The position numbers and the translations under genes are program-made. Below, in pieces: positions 14,750-23,123 of a stretch of DNA of 34,907 bases (position 1 is its first letter; each line of letters begins with the position of its first letter). The notes under the pieces were generated by a model. It had not been told where the DNA came from, ran no database searches, and saw nothing but the letters and a program-made list of their open reading frames with translations. Source of the stretch: Eubacteriales bacterium (GTDB lineage: Bacteria; Bacillota; Clostridia; Oscillospirales; CAG-382); assembly GCA_028705495.1 (NCBI GenBank), contig JAQWDK010000021.1, positions 1 to 34,907 of the forward strand, given 5' to 3'.

Positions 14750-16012
14750 ATGAAAAAGGATAAAGTAAATATCGGTTTTATCGGACTTGGTTCAAGAGGT
14801 TACGGATATCTCGGTCTTCTTCTTTCGATGCCGGATGTTGAGGTTCTCGGTGTCTGTGATCTTTACGAAGACAGAGCAGAAGCAGGCAGAAAGCTCGTTC
14901 AGGAAAGAAAGGGCAACAATCCTGTTTGTACTTTGGATTACAAGGAGCTTCTCGAAATTGAGGAGATTGATGCGATCATTACCCCCTCATCTTGGACTGC
15001 ACATGGTGAGATCTGTATCAATTCGATGCTTGCCGGTAAATATGTCGGCACGGAAGTGGGCGGCGCTACTTCGATTCAACAGTGCTGGGATATAGTAAAA
15101 ACCTCAGAATTGACCGGTATGCCCTGTATGATGCTCGAAAACTGCTGTTATGGTAGGGAAGAGATGACCATCCTAAATATGGTAAAGCAAGGTCTGTTCG
15201 GTGAGCTTGTCCACGCCGAAGGCGGATACAGGCATGACCTTCGTGACGAGGTCGCTCTCGGCCGCGAAAAACGCCATTACAGACAGCTCAACTACCTTAA
15301 CCGCAACGGTGAGGTTTACCCGACACATGAAATCGGTCCTATCGCAAAGTATCTTAATCTCGGAAGAGGCAACAGAATGCTTTCGCTCACCTCAACTTCT
15401 TCAAAATCCGTCGGCATAAACGACTGGATAAAAAAGAACAAAGGTAAGGATTACGATCTTTATGAAAAGAAATTTGCTCTCGGCGATGTTGTAACAACAG
15501 TTATCAAATGCGCTCATGGTGAGACGATTGTGCTGTTCCACGACACATCACTGCCACGCCCCTATTCCCGCGGCAACTTGCTTCAGGGAACAAACGGTAT
15601 CTGGAGCGAAGACAAAGCGGCAGTTAGCATAGAAGGCATCACACCTGTGAAAAATACATGGGACCACCATGCATGGCAACCGCTTGAAGAGCTCTATCCT
15701 GAATATGAGCATCCGCTTTGGAAACAATATCGTGAAGCTGGAGTCAAAGCCGGACACGGCGGCATGGACTATCTTGTTATAAGAGCCTTTATAACAGCGG
15801 TTAAGAACGGCACGGACACTCCTATCAATGTTTATGACACAGCCGCTTGGATGGCGATTACGACACTCAGCGAAGACTCCATCGCAATGGGTAGCATGCC
15901 TGTGGCAATACCGGATTTCACCAACGGAAGATGGATTGATCCGAAACCCGCGATCAAAGGCAGATATTGCCTTGACGAGGTAAGCGGTGAATCCATGGAT
16001 GAAGAATGGTAA
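14750..16012 (+). CDS. GH109-like NAD-dependent glycosidase (alpha-N-acetylgalactosaminidase type)
   Basis: A 420-residue Gfo/Idh/MocA-fold protein with Rossmann motif GFIGLGSRG. It follows the GH109 pattern: MMLENCCYGREEM, NMVKQGLFGELVHAEGGYRHDLR, NYLNRNGEVYPTHEIGPIAK. The residues E130, Y160, Y190 and H193 keep the spacing of the Glu, Tyr, Tyr and His described for the Elizabethkingia enzyme. GH109 enzymes release terminal alpha-GalNAc (blood group A, mucin cores) with catalytic NAD+. Unlike many members it has no Tat or Sec signal, so it should act in the cytoplasm on imported sugars. An ordinary dehydrogenase is the main alternative. It stands between the nucleotidyltransferase and kinase genes, gaps 34 and 18 bases. 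Confidence 0.78.
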   Translation: MKKDKVNIGFIGLGSRGYGYLGLLLSMPDVEVLGVCDLYEDRAEAGRKLVQERKGNNPVCTLDYKELLEIEEIDAIITPSSWTAHGEICINSMLAGKYVGTEVGGATSIQQCWDIVKTSELTGMPCMMLENCCYGREEMTILNMVKQGLFGELVHAEGGYRHDLRDEVALGREKRHYRQLNYLNRNGEVYPTHEIGPIAKYLNLGRGNRMLSLTSTSSKSVGINDWIKKNKGKDYDLYEKKFALGDVVTTVIKCAHGETIVLFHDTSLPRPYSRGNLLQGTNGIWSEDKAAVSIEGITPVKNTWDHHAWQPLEELYPEYEHPLWKQYREAGVKAGHGGMDYLVIRAFITAVKNGTDTPINVYDTAAWMAITTLSEDSIAMGSMPVAIPDFTNGRWIDPKPAIKGRYCLDEVSGESMDEEW

Positions 16013-16030
16013 AAGGAAGGGTCCTATATA

Positions 16031-17116
16031 ATGGCGAATAATTATCTTTTAGATATAGCAAATAAGTTTTCTCTTATCGGAAATGCAGCCAGTGCCGAAA
16101 GCTATGGTTTCGGTCATATAAACGATACATATCTTGTTGTTGCGGACAGCGGAACAAGATACATCATGCAGCGTATCAACAACAAAGTTTTCCCGAATGT
16201 CGTCGGACTGATGAAAAACATAGAAGCTGTGACAAATTTTCTCTCAAAGAAAGTCTCCAACCCCGATGAATGCTTAAGGCTTGTACCGCTTAAAAGCGGT
16301 GGGGTGTTTCACCAAGATGAAAGCGGATATTATAGGGTATACTATTTTATTGAAGATGCAATGACTTATCAAAAGGTTGAAGAACCAATTCATTTCTACT
16401 TCTCCGGTGTTGCATTTGGCCGCTTCCAAAATCAGCTCTCAGACTTTCCGGCAGAAACACTCTGCGAGGTAATTCCGAATTTTCACAACACCGAAAGCCG
16501 CTTTGCTGACTTCAAAAAGGCCGTAGAGCTCGACGTTATGGGTAGAGCTGCATCAGTTAAAGAAGAGATTGAATTTGCGCTTGCTCGTGAAAAGGATGTA
16601 TCGGTGCTTGTCAATATGCAAAAGCGTGGTGAGCTTCCGCTACGTGTTACCCACAACGACACAAAGCTCAACAATGTCATGCTTGACGCAAAAACAGGTA
16701 AGCCGAAATGCGTTATAGACCTTGACACCGTAATGCCGGGTCTGTCACTATACGATTTTGGCGACAGCATTCGCTTTGGTTCAAACCCTGCAGCTGAGGA
16801 TGAAAAAGACCTCTCAAAAGTTTTCTGCGATCTCGATCTATTTGAACTATATACGAAGGGCTTCCTTAGTGAATGCAGAGAACAGCTTACCGGAAACGAA
16901 ATAAAAATGCTGCCGTTCTCTGCGAAGATGATGACTTATGAATGCGGTATTCGCTTTCTTGCCGACCATCTCTCGGGCGACACATATTTTAAAATACATC
17001 GTGAAAATCACAATCTTGACCGCTGCAGAACCCAGTTTAAGCTTGTAGAAGACATGGAACTGAAGATGGATAAAATGGCTGAGATAGTTGATAGACACTC
17101 AAAAAAAGGGAACTAG
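16031..17116 (+). CDS. nahK: N-acetylhexosamine 1-kinase (NahK type)
   Basis: A 361-residue aminoglycoside-phosphotransferase-fold kinase. Key motifs match bifidobacterial NahK: SYGFGHINDTY near the N-terminus, FGRFQNQLSDFP at about 129, PNFHNTESRF at about 149, the catalytic loop RVTHNDTKLNNVMLD (Asp at residue 210) and VIDLDTVMPG (Mg-binding Asp). NahK phosphorylates GlcNAc and GalNAc at C1 with ATP in the lacto-N-biose/galacto-N-biose pathway. The adjacent nucleotidyltransferase and GH109-like genes support this role. No lacto-N-biose phosphorylase is in the window, so free GalNAc/GlcNAc would come from other enzymes. Gap of 43 bases to nagB. Confidence 0.88.
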   Translation: MANNYLLDIANKFSLIGNAASAESYGFGHINDTYLVVADSGTRYIMQRINNKVFPNVVGLMKNIEAVTNFLSKKVSNPDECLRLVPLKSGGVFHQDESGYYRVYYFIEDAMTYQKVEEPIHFYFSGVAFGRFQNQLSDFPAETLCEVIPNFHNTESRFADFKKAVELDVMGRAASVKEEIEFALAREKDVSVLVNMQKRGELPLRVTHNDTKLNNVMLDAKTGKPKCVIDLDTVMPGLSLYDFGDSIRFGSNPAAEDEKDLSKVFCDLDLFELYTKGFLSECREQLTGNEIKMLPFSAKMMTYECGIRFLADHLSGDTYFKIHRENHNLDRCRTQFKLVEDMELKMDKMAEIVDRHSKKGN

Positions 17117-17159
17117 ATTGAAAGATAAAACTTTCAACAAAGAAAGGTAAGGTACAAAA

Positions 17160-17948
17160 ATGAAAACAGAAGTAAAACTTTACACAAACGGGAAGGATAA
17201 AAATATCCGTGTATATGTTTGCAAGGATTATGAAACTCTCAGCAAGAAAGCAGCTACAATTTTTGCTTCCCAAGTAAATTTAAAGCCTGAATCGGTGCTT
17301 GGACTTGCTACAGGCTCCTCGCCAATTGGTATGTATAAAGAGCTTATCAAGATGAACAAAGCTGGTGAGGTTGATTTTTCAAAAGTCAGCTCTTTCAACC
17401 TTGATGAATACTATCCGCTTGAAGAGACAAACGAACAGAGTTACCGCTATTTTATGAATCAGAACCTTTTTAAGGATATCAACATCGACATCAGCCGAAC
17501 TCATGTTCCAAACGGAAACGCAGCTGATATCGAAAAAGAAGCTGCAGATTACGACAAAGCAGTCGCTGATGCGGGCGGCATTGACCTTCAGGTTCTCGGT
17601 ATAGGAGGAAACGGTCATATTGGATTTAATGAACCTGACAGCACTTTTGTACTTCCCACTCATGTTGTCAACCTCAAAGAGGACACAATAAAAGCTAACT
17701 CAAGATTCTTCGCAACGATTGATGATGTTCCTAAGCGTGCAATCAGTATGGGTATAGGCACAATTTTCGCCGCTCGTTCGATTCTTCTTGTCGCTTCGGG
17801 TAAAGGTAAAGCTGAAGCTATCAAAGCAACCCTTGAAGGCAACCCCGATCCTATGGTGCCTGCTTCCGTTCTCAAGCTGCATTCAAATGTTTATTTTGTA
17901 ATCGACGAAGAAGCTGCATCCCTGCTTGAAGAATATAAACCCGAATAA
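17160..17948 (+). CDS. nagB: Glucosamine-6-phosphate deaminase
   Basis: A 262-residue protein with the substrate loop LGLATGSSPIGMY at about 47, the catalytic base in FNLDEYYPL (D82), and GIGGNGHIGFNEP (H153 and E158) as in E. coli NagB. It converts GlcN-6-P to fructose-6-P plus ammonia in the cytoplasm. It starts at ATG 17160 after AAAGGTAAGG. It lies between nahK and the 2-epimerase gene. The matching deacetylase nagA is at 7.9 kb, not in this operon. No GlcNAc 6-kinase is seen in the window, so entry of GlcNAc-6-P needs genes elsewhere. Allosteric control cannot be judged. Confidence 0.96.
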   Translation: MKTEVKLYTNGKDKNIRVYVCKDYETLSKKAATIFASQVNLKPESVLGLATGSSPIGMYKELIKMNKAGEVDFSKVSSFNLDEYYPLEETNEQSYRYFMNQNLFKDINIDISRTHVPNGNAADIEKEAADYDKAVADAGGIDLQVLGIGGNGHIGFNEPDSTFVLPTHVVNLKEDTIKANSRFFATIDDVPKRAISMGIGTIFAARSILLVASGKGKAEAIKATLEGNPDPMVPASVLKLHSNVYFVIDEEAASLLEEYKPE

Positions 17949-17971
17949 GATTGAAAGATATGGTTATAAAA

Positions 17972-19192
17972 ATGAAAAAACAAACTTATGAAAGCTTTCG
18001 CCAGTATTACAAGGATAAGCTCCTTGAGGATAGCATTCCTTTTTGGCTACAAAGCGATCTAATAGATAAAAAGTACGGCGGTTATATTTCTTCAGTAGAC
18101 AGATATGGTAAAAGCTACAACGACGATAAATCCGTCTGGTTCCAGGGCAGATGCCTTTGGACTTTCTCCGCTCTTTGCAACAGATACGGTAAAACAGATG
18201 AGTGGATGAAGGCTGCTGAAGCTGGTGTTGATTTTCTTGAAGAAAAGTGTATTGATACCGATGGCAGGATGTTCTTTCAAGTAACAAGAGAAGGAAAACC
18301 ACTCAGAAAACGCCGCTATATGTTTTCTGAGAGCTTCTATGTTGTTTCCATGGCTGAGTATGCATTGATGACGGGTAAGAAAGAATATCTGAAAAAAGCT
18401 GAAGAATGCTTTGAGCTTATGCTGAGGATGTTCTACGACTCTTCGAGCGACCCTTATAAAATAACACCAAAATCATATGCTGAAACACGCTCAGAACGTG
18501 CGGCTTCCGTTCCGATGGTGCTTATTAGCAGTGCGCAAGTGCTTCGCCGCTGTGACCCCGACAAGGCTGAGTATTATAGCAAAGTAGCCGATGAAATGGC
18601 TGAAGTTATAATTAATTGCCACTATAAACCCGAGCTCCAGTGCGTTCTCGAAACTGTCGCACAGGATGGAAGCAAAATCGACACACCCGCGGGAAGAACC
18701 GTCAATCCCGGACATTCTATGGAAAACGCTTGGTTCCTTATGAATCATGTAATCCATACTGGCAACAAAGAGCTCCTCCAAAAAGCACTTAACATCCTTG
18801 ACTGGTCGCTTGAACTTGGTTGGGATGATATGTTCGGTGGTTTCGTCTACTTCATCGATATCGACGGAAAGCCTTGCGAACAGCTTGAACATGATATGAA
18901 GCTCTGGTGGGTTCATAATGAAGCGCTTATTGCGACACTTATGGCACACCTTCTCACAGGTGAGAAAAAATACTGGGATTGGTTTGTCAGAATTCATGAC
19001 TATTCCTTCGGACATTTTCAGGACAACGAATACGGTGACTGGTACGGATATCTTCACAGAGACGGAACAGTTTCCCATACACAGAAAGGCTCAATGTGGA
19101 AGGGTCCTTTCCACCATCCGCGTTGTTTGATGATCTGTGAGGAACTGCTCGGTATGCTCTCAGAGGGTAAGAAACCTTCGGTAGTTTTATAA
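17972..19192 (+). CDS. N-acylglucosamine 2-epimerase (AGE family)
   Basis: A 406-residue (alpha/alpha)6-barrel protein with family motifs: VWFQGRCLWTFSAL at about 55, the NPGHSMENAWF motif (His 248), MKLWWVHNEALIATLM at about 315 and KGSMWKGPFHHPRCLM, with the second catalytic His at about 381-382. AGE interconverts GlcNAc and ManNAc; relatives act on cellobiose or mannose, but the amino-sugar neighbours favour GlcNAc/ManNAc. In some gut bacteria an AGE feeds sialic-acid-derived ManNAc into GlcNAc metabolism. The start was chosen by family alignment (YESFRQYYKDKLL near the N-terminus); ATG 17960 and TTG 17951 are also in frame, and none has an ideal SD. Confidence 0.9.
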   Translation: MKKQTYESFRQYYKDKLLEDSIPFWLQSDLIDKKYGGYISSVDRYGKSYNDDKSVWFQGRCLWTFSALCNRYGKTDEWMKAAEAGVDFLEEKCIDTDGRMFFQVTREGKPLRKRRYMFSESFYVVSMAEYALMTGKKEYLKKAEECFELMLRMFYDSSSDPYKITPKSYAETRSERAASVPMVLISSAQVLRRCDPDKAEYYSKVADEMAEVIINCHYKPELQCVLETVAQDGSKIDTPAGRTVNPGHSMENAWFLMNHVIHTGNKELLQKALNILDWSLELGWDDMFGGFVYFIDIDGKPCEQLEHDMKLWWVHNEALIATLMAHLLTGEKKYWDWFVRIHDYSFGHFQDNEYGDWYGYLHRDGTVSHTQKGSMWKGPFHHPRCLMICEELLGMLSEGKKPSVVL

Positions 19193-19214
19193 AGTTTAAG
19201 GAAAAATAAAAAAG

Positions 19215-20030
19215 ATGAAGATCAAAAAAATAACAGCAACATTTCTTGCTGTCCTCGCTCTCGCTTTGATTCCTCCGCTTTCAACATTTGCGGCAGAAAA
19301 AGAATATGTTTATATAACAGTCGAAAAATTTACTCTCGGACAGGGGTTTATCCTTGAGCCGACTCGTTTTGAGCTTGTTGAAGGAGAAACTGCCCAGAGC
19401 CTTTTGGAAAAGGCTATTGCATCGGATAAACTTGTGATTGTCAAAAGCCAGTACGGTGACTATATCGACGGTATCAAGGACGGAGATACAGCCGAAGCGG
19501 TTATTCCTCAGTATATTCTTGACGAAATAACGGGTGAGGAAGTGACTGGAAGAGCGGCTGAAGGTGTCCTGTCAGGGCTTGATTATACGAGCCAGGGCGG
19601 ATGGCTTTACGCTGTCAACAACGAAGCGGCCGTAATAGCTATGGGCGAATGTGAGTTGAAAGCTAACGATGTTGTCAGATTCTTTTTCAGCGTTTACGGT
19701 TACGGAACAGATGTCGGATTTGGTTTTGACTTCGAAACGAACCAGAGCGACGCTTCTTATATAGATATGGCAAATCGTGATGAGCTTATAAAGATAGTTG
19801 CAGATAAGAAAGCAGAAGATGACTCCGCAGACTTTAGCGATGAGCTTGCGCTGCTTGCAAATCTCGAAGCAACTCAAGCAGAACTTGACGAAGCAGCCGA
19901 TTCACTCAGTGGTGGGAATGTTATTACACCTCCTGCAACTGGGGATTGCCGTTTCTGCATTTTATTAATCACGCTTGCAGTAAGCGGGATTGGCGTTGTT
20001 GTTGCGGTTAAAAAGAAAGTAGTACGGTAG
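19215..20030 (+). CDS. DUF4430 surface protein with sortase-like C-terminus
   Basis: A 271-residue exported protein. The signal peptide ends at about residue 26 (STFAA). A DUF4430 domain (transcobalamin-C-terminal-like fold) spans about 35-165 with GETAQSLLEKAI, GGWLYAVNN and DVVRFFFSVYGYGTD. An Asp/Ala-rich helical spacer follows, then PPATGD, a hydrophobic segment and KKKVVR. This tail has the layout of an LPxTG-type wall anchor in an altered form, so sortase attachment is an inference; it could simply stay in the membrane. Such proteins bind corrinoids or act as adhesion or ligand-binding modules. Last gene of the operon, 22 bases after the epimerase gene, with a terminator 10 bases downstream. 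Confidence 0.82.
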   Translation: MKIKKITATFLAVLALALIPPLSTFAAEKEYVYITVEKFTLGQGFILEPTRFELVEGETAQSLLEKAIASDKLVIVKSQYGDYIDGIKDGDTAEAVIPQYILDEITGEEVTGRAAEGVLSGLDYTSQGGWLYAVNNEAAVIAMGECELKANDVVRFFFSVYGYGTDVGFGFDFETNQSDASYIDMANRDELIKIVADKKAEDDSADFSDELALLANLEATQAELDEAADSLSGGNVITPPATGDCRFCILLITLAVSGIGVVVAVKKKVVR

Positions 20031-20040
20031 ATATAAAACA

Positions 20041-20064
20041 GGCGCGCCCTTTGACGCGCCTTTT
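20041..20064 (+). terminator. Terminator ending the amino-sugar operon
   Basis: GGCGCG (20041-20046) pairs with CGCGCC (20055-20060), then TTTT. Its right arm, GACGCGCC, is the same word that opens each downstream 97-bp repeat. Confidence 0.75.
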
Positions 20065-20087
20065 ATATTATGATAATATATTTTTAT

Positions 20088-20330
20088 GTGACGCGCCAGC
20101 TAACGATAAATTTTTATCAAGGTAAGTGCGCGTCTATGGTATTATGTTTTTATTGCTTACAAACAAAAAAGCGAAGCTTTTTGAGTGACGCGCCAGCTAA
20201 CGATATATTTTTATCAAGGTAAGTGCGCGTCTATGGTATTATGTTTTTATTGCTTACAAACAAAAAAGCGAAGCTTTTTGAGTGACGCGCCAGCTAACGA
20301 TATATTTTTATCAAGGTAAGTGCGCGTCTA
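20088..20330. repeat. 97-bp tandem repeat: two full copies and one half copy
   Basis: Copies at 20088-20184 and 20185-20281 differ at one base; a third, at 20282-20330, contains only the first 49 bases. Each half-unit is bounded by GACGCGC and its complement GCGCGTC, so it can form a long hairpin with an inner GATA/TATC pair. The second half of each unit carries AAAAAGC-GAA-GCTTTTT, a terminator-like stem. The array fills most of the 325 bp between the DUF4430 and galM genes and ends 25 bases before the galM ATG. It has no ORF and no CRISPR-like spacers, since the spacers are identical. Confidence 0.92.
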
Positions 20331-20355
20331 AAACGCGGAATGTGAGGTTGTTAAA

Positions 20356-21390
20356 ATGAACAGCAAAAGGCTATTCGGTATGATTGGCGACAGAGAGATT
20401 CACGCGTACGCCTTGCAATGCGGCAGGATGGAAGCGGAAGTCCTCGATTACGGAGCAATAATTCGCAGACTCAGTTTCAAAGGCAGAGATATTGTTTTTG
20501 GTTTTGACGACCTTGAGAGCTATATCAAGACCAACGACTACCATGGCGCAGTCGTAGGCAGGGTTGCCAACCGAATCAAGGGTGGTAGATTTATGCTGGG
20601 TGGTAGAGAAGTTATTCTCGACCGCAACGACGGAAATAACCATCTCCATGGCGGCATTAAAGGGCTTGACAAGGCTATATGGAGGAGCTTCGGTACGGAT
20701 AAATACATATCACTCGAAAAATCCTCCGAGGATGGGGATCAGAAATACCCCGGTAATGTGGAGGTTACAGTCAACTACTTCCTCCAGTTCAATAGGCTCC
20801 TTTGCGTTATCGAAGCTGAAACCGATGAGGACACAGTATTCGGTCCTACACTCCACTGCTATTATAATCTTGCCGGTGTAAATAGCGGTGAAGATATCTT
20901 AAACCATAAGCTTACTTTGTATTGTGACAAATACAATGAAGTTGACGATGAGCTTATTCCAGTAGGAGAGGCTGCAGTTGTTGCTGGAACACCATTTGAT
21001 TTCAGAGATGGAAGGCTGATCGGTGAGAGGATCGGCGAAGACAATCAGCAGCTAAAATACGGTTCGGGCTATGACCATAATTACCATATACGCAAGGATA
21101 TCGAATCGTCCATTGAAATTTCGGGTATGACATGTTACCGTGCAGCAACGGCCGAGTACAGCGATATGACGATGGATTTATACACCAGCCAACCCTGTAT
21201 GCAGTTTTATTCTGGCAACTTCATGAATAAACCATATAAGTTTTCGGGCGGTGCAGACCAGCGTCCGAGATTAGGCTTTTGTCTTGAACCACAATTTGTT
21301 CCCAACTCTCCCAACCTTCCAAACTGCGGTAGAACGCTGTTGAAGAAGAATAAACTCTTCCGCTATATGCAGGTTTTAGAATTTAGGTAA
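20356..21390 (+). CDS. galM: Aldose 1-epimerase (mutarotase)
   Basis: A 344-residue protein with galactose mutarotase motifs: GRVANRIKGGRF at about residue 69, NNHLHGG with the first catalytic-site His at about 97, PTLHCYYNLAG with the second His, GYDHNYHI, and GFCLEPQFVPNSPN with the catalytic Glu. It speeds alpha/beta interconversion of galactose, glucose and related sugars in the cytoplasm. TLHCYYNL replaces the usual TNHxYFNL, a mild change. GAGG stands 9 bases before the ATG. Its promoter must lie in or next to the 97-bp repeats. The aldo/keto reductase gene follows after 46 bases, so galM probably heads a four-gene unit. Confidence 0.92.
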   Translation: MNSKRLFGMIGDREIHAYALQCGRMEAEVLDYGAIIRRLSFKGRDIVFGFDDLESYIKTNDYHGAVVGRVANRIKGGRFMLGGREVILDRNDGNNHLHGGIKGLDKAIWRSFGTDKYISLEKSSEDGDQKYPGNVEVTVNYFLQFNRLLCVIEAETDEDTVFGPTLHCYYNLAGVNSGEDILNHKLTLYCDKYNEVDDELIPVGEAAVVAGTPFDFRDGRLIGERIGEDNQQLKYGSGYDHNYHIRKDIESSIEISGMTCYRAATAEYSDMTMDLYTSQPCMQFYSGNFMNKPYKFSGGADQRPRLGFCLEPQFVPNSPNLPNCGRTLLKKNKLFRYMQVLEFR

Positions 21391-21436
21391 AGATTTAAAG
21401 ATAAATTTTTCGATTATGAAAGGAATGCTCATCTTT

Positions 21437-22573
21437 ATGGAATACAGAAAATTAGACAAACTTGGAGTATCTCTATCCCTTTTAGGCTTCGGGTGCATGA
21501 GACTTCCAACAAGACAGGACGGTAAAATTGATCGTGATGAAGCGACGAGATTAATTGACAAAGCATACAAAAACGGGGTCAATTATTACGATACCGCTTA
21601 TACATATCATAACAGTGAAAGCGAATCGTTTATAGGTTCTGCGCTTTCTGCTTACGACCGCGGCAGCTTTTATATTGCTACAAAACTACCATCCTGGGAG
21701 GTGAACAGCCTTGCAGATGCGGAACGCATATTCGCAGAACAGCAGGGGCGGTTACAAGTTTCGTATGTTGATTTCTATCTTTTACATGCTTTGAGCAAAA
21801 AGAGATGGGACAAAATGGTGGAGCTTGGTATTCTTGAATTTGTCGATAAACTCAAGAAAGAAGGCAAGATAAAATATTTAGGTTTTTCCTTCCATGATGA
21901 TTACCCTGTTTTTGAGGAAATCTTAAACAGCCGAGACTGGGATTTTTGTCAGATTCAGCTCAACTATATGGATGTTGACGAACAGGCAGGGATGAAAGGC
22001 TATGATTTAGCAACCGCAAAGGGCGTTCCGGTTTTTGTTATGGAACCGATAAAAGGCGGACTGTTAGCGCAACTTCCCGAGGAAATTTCCTCAGAATTTC
22101 ACTGTATTGCTCCGGAACGTTCGATGGCATCATGGGCCTTCCGTTGGGTTGCAAGTCTGCCTAATGTCAAGCTGATTCTCAGTGGTATGTCAACTATGGA
22201 ACAAGTCGAGGACAATCTTGAAACCTTTAGCGAAAAGAATGTATTTTCACCTGAAGAGGAAAAAGCAGTTTTAGATACAGCTGATGCTCTTAGAAATCGT
22301 GTATACAACGGCTGCACAGGTTGTAGCTACTGTATGCCTTGCCCTCACGGTGTAGACATACCGACGAATTTTTCGATCTGGAACAATTACGGTATTTACC
22401 GCAATATTAATACAACAAGATGGGAAATCGGAAGCTCGCTTAGCGAAGGCGAAAGAGCATCTAACTGCACGGAGTGCGGACTTTGTGAAAGTAGCTGCCC
22501 ACAGAAAATAGAGATTAGACAAGATTTAAAACGAGTACATATTGATTTTGAGAAAATAACAGCTAAGGAATAA
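21437..22573 (+). CDS. Ferredoxin-type aldo/keto reductase
   Basis: A 378-residue protein. The AKR barrel begins MEYRKLDKLGVSLSLLGFGC and has YYDTAYTYHNSESESFIG (catalytic Asp and Tyr), the active-site Lys in ATKLPSW and VDFYLLHAL with a His. The C-terminal 70 residues hold two Cys clusters, CTGCSYCMPCPHGVDIP and CTECGLCESSCPQKIEI, typical of two [4Fe-4S] centres in anaerobe AKRs. Substrate unknown. The start at 21437 was taken because GAAAGGA lies about 12 bases before it; ATGs at 21416 and 21425 are in frame. The ECF component gene follows after 7 bases, suggesting a joint role. Confidence 0.9.
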   Translation: MEYRKLDKLGVSLSLLGFGCMRLPTRQDGKIDRDEATRLIDKAYKNGVNYYDTAYTYHNSESESFIGSALSAYDRGSFYIATKLPSWEVNSLADAERIFAEQQGRLQVSYVDFYLLHALSKKRWDKMVELGILEFVDKLKKEGKIKYLGFSFHDDYPVFEEILNSRDWDFCQIQLNYMDVDEQAGMKGYDLATAKGVPVFVMEPIKGGLLAQLPEEISSEFHCIAPERSMASWAFRWVASLPNVKLILSGMSTMEQVEDNLETFSEKNVFSPEEEKAVLDTADALRNRVYNGCTGCSYCMPCPHGVDIPTNFSIWNNYGIYRNINTTRWEIGSSLSEGERASNCTECGLCESSCPQKIEIRQDLKRVHIDFEKITAKE

Positions 22574-22580
22574 AATTTAA

Positions 22581-23123
22581 ATGGTCTTGAATACAAGAAC
22601 TCGAAAAATTGCAGTCGGTGGTTTAATGATTGCTTTAGCTCTGCTACTGCCGCAAGTTATACATCTAATCGGTGGATCCGATCTTGGTAAATACCTTCTA
22701 CCTATGCACATACCGGTGCTTCTTGGTGGAATGCTGTTAGGTCCTGTGTATGGACTGGTTATCGGTCTTATATCACCGCTGCTCAGCTCGTTTCTAACAC
22801 AAATGCCGCCAGTCTTAATTTTGCCATTTATGGTGATAGAGCTTGCCGCTTACGGTTTTATGGGAGGTTTATTATACAAAACCTTCAATTTAAGAAAACG
22901 TAAGGCAGGAGCGGTAATTTGTTTGGTGCTGTCGATGTTGTTCGGGCGGCTGAGCAATATGCTTGCGCTATTTATAGCAACCGACTTTTTAAAAATCTCA
23001 AAGCTTGGCGCAGTATATGCTGTTAATGCGACCGTTAGTGGAGTTGTCGGAATTTTAATACAGCTTCTGTTAATTCCGGCACTACTTTATGTTCTTGAAA
23101 AGACGGGAAAGCGTGAAATATAA
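22581..23123 (+). CDS. ECF transporter S component (substrate-binding membrane subunit)
   Basis: A 180-residue protein with about six transmembrane helices. The family signature is LPMHIPVLLGGMLLGPVYGL followed by VIGLISPLLSS, as in S components of energy-coupling-factor vitamin/precursor importers (Pfam ECF transporter S component). It binds one small molecule and works with a shared EcfA-A'-T module encoded elsewhere. Substrate cannot be read; neighbours (AKR, DUF1893) give no firm hint. It starts at ATG 22581 after AAGGA, and its TAA overlaps the next ATG by one base (TAATG), so translation is coupled to the DUF1893 frame. Confidence 0.85.
   Translation: MVLNTRTRKIAVGGLMIALALLLPQVIHLIGGSDLGKYLLPMHIPVLLGGMLLGPVYGLVIGLISPLLSSFLTQMPPVLILPFMVIELAAYGFMGGLLYKTFNLRKRKAGAVICLVLSMLFGRLSNMLALFIATDFLKISKLGAVYAVNATVSGVVGILIQLLLIPALLYVLEKTGKREI

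Noticed and set aside
18491..19078. 195-codon minus-strand ORF inside the 2-epimerase gene
   Set aside because: Its length comes from the codon bias of the opposite strand; no SD and no domain, while the plus frame is a full AGE protein.
20088..20330. Possible CRISPR array
   Set aside because: Only two and a half units, and the parts between the hairpins are identical, so there are no varied spacers; no cas genes are near.
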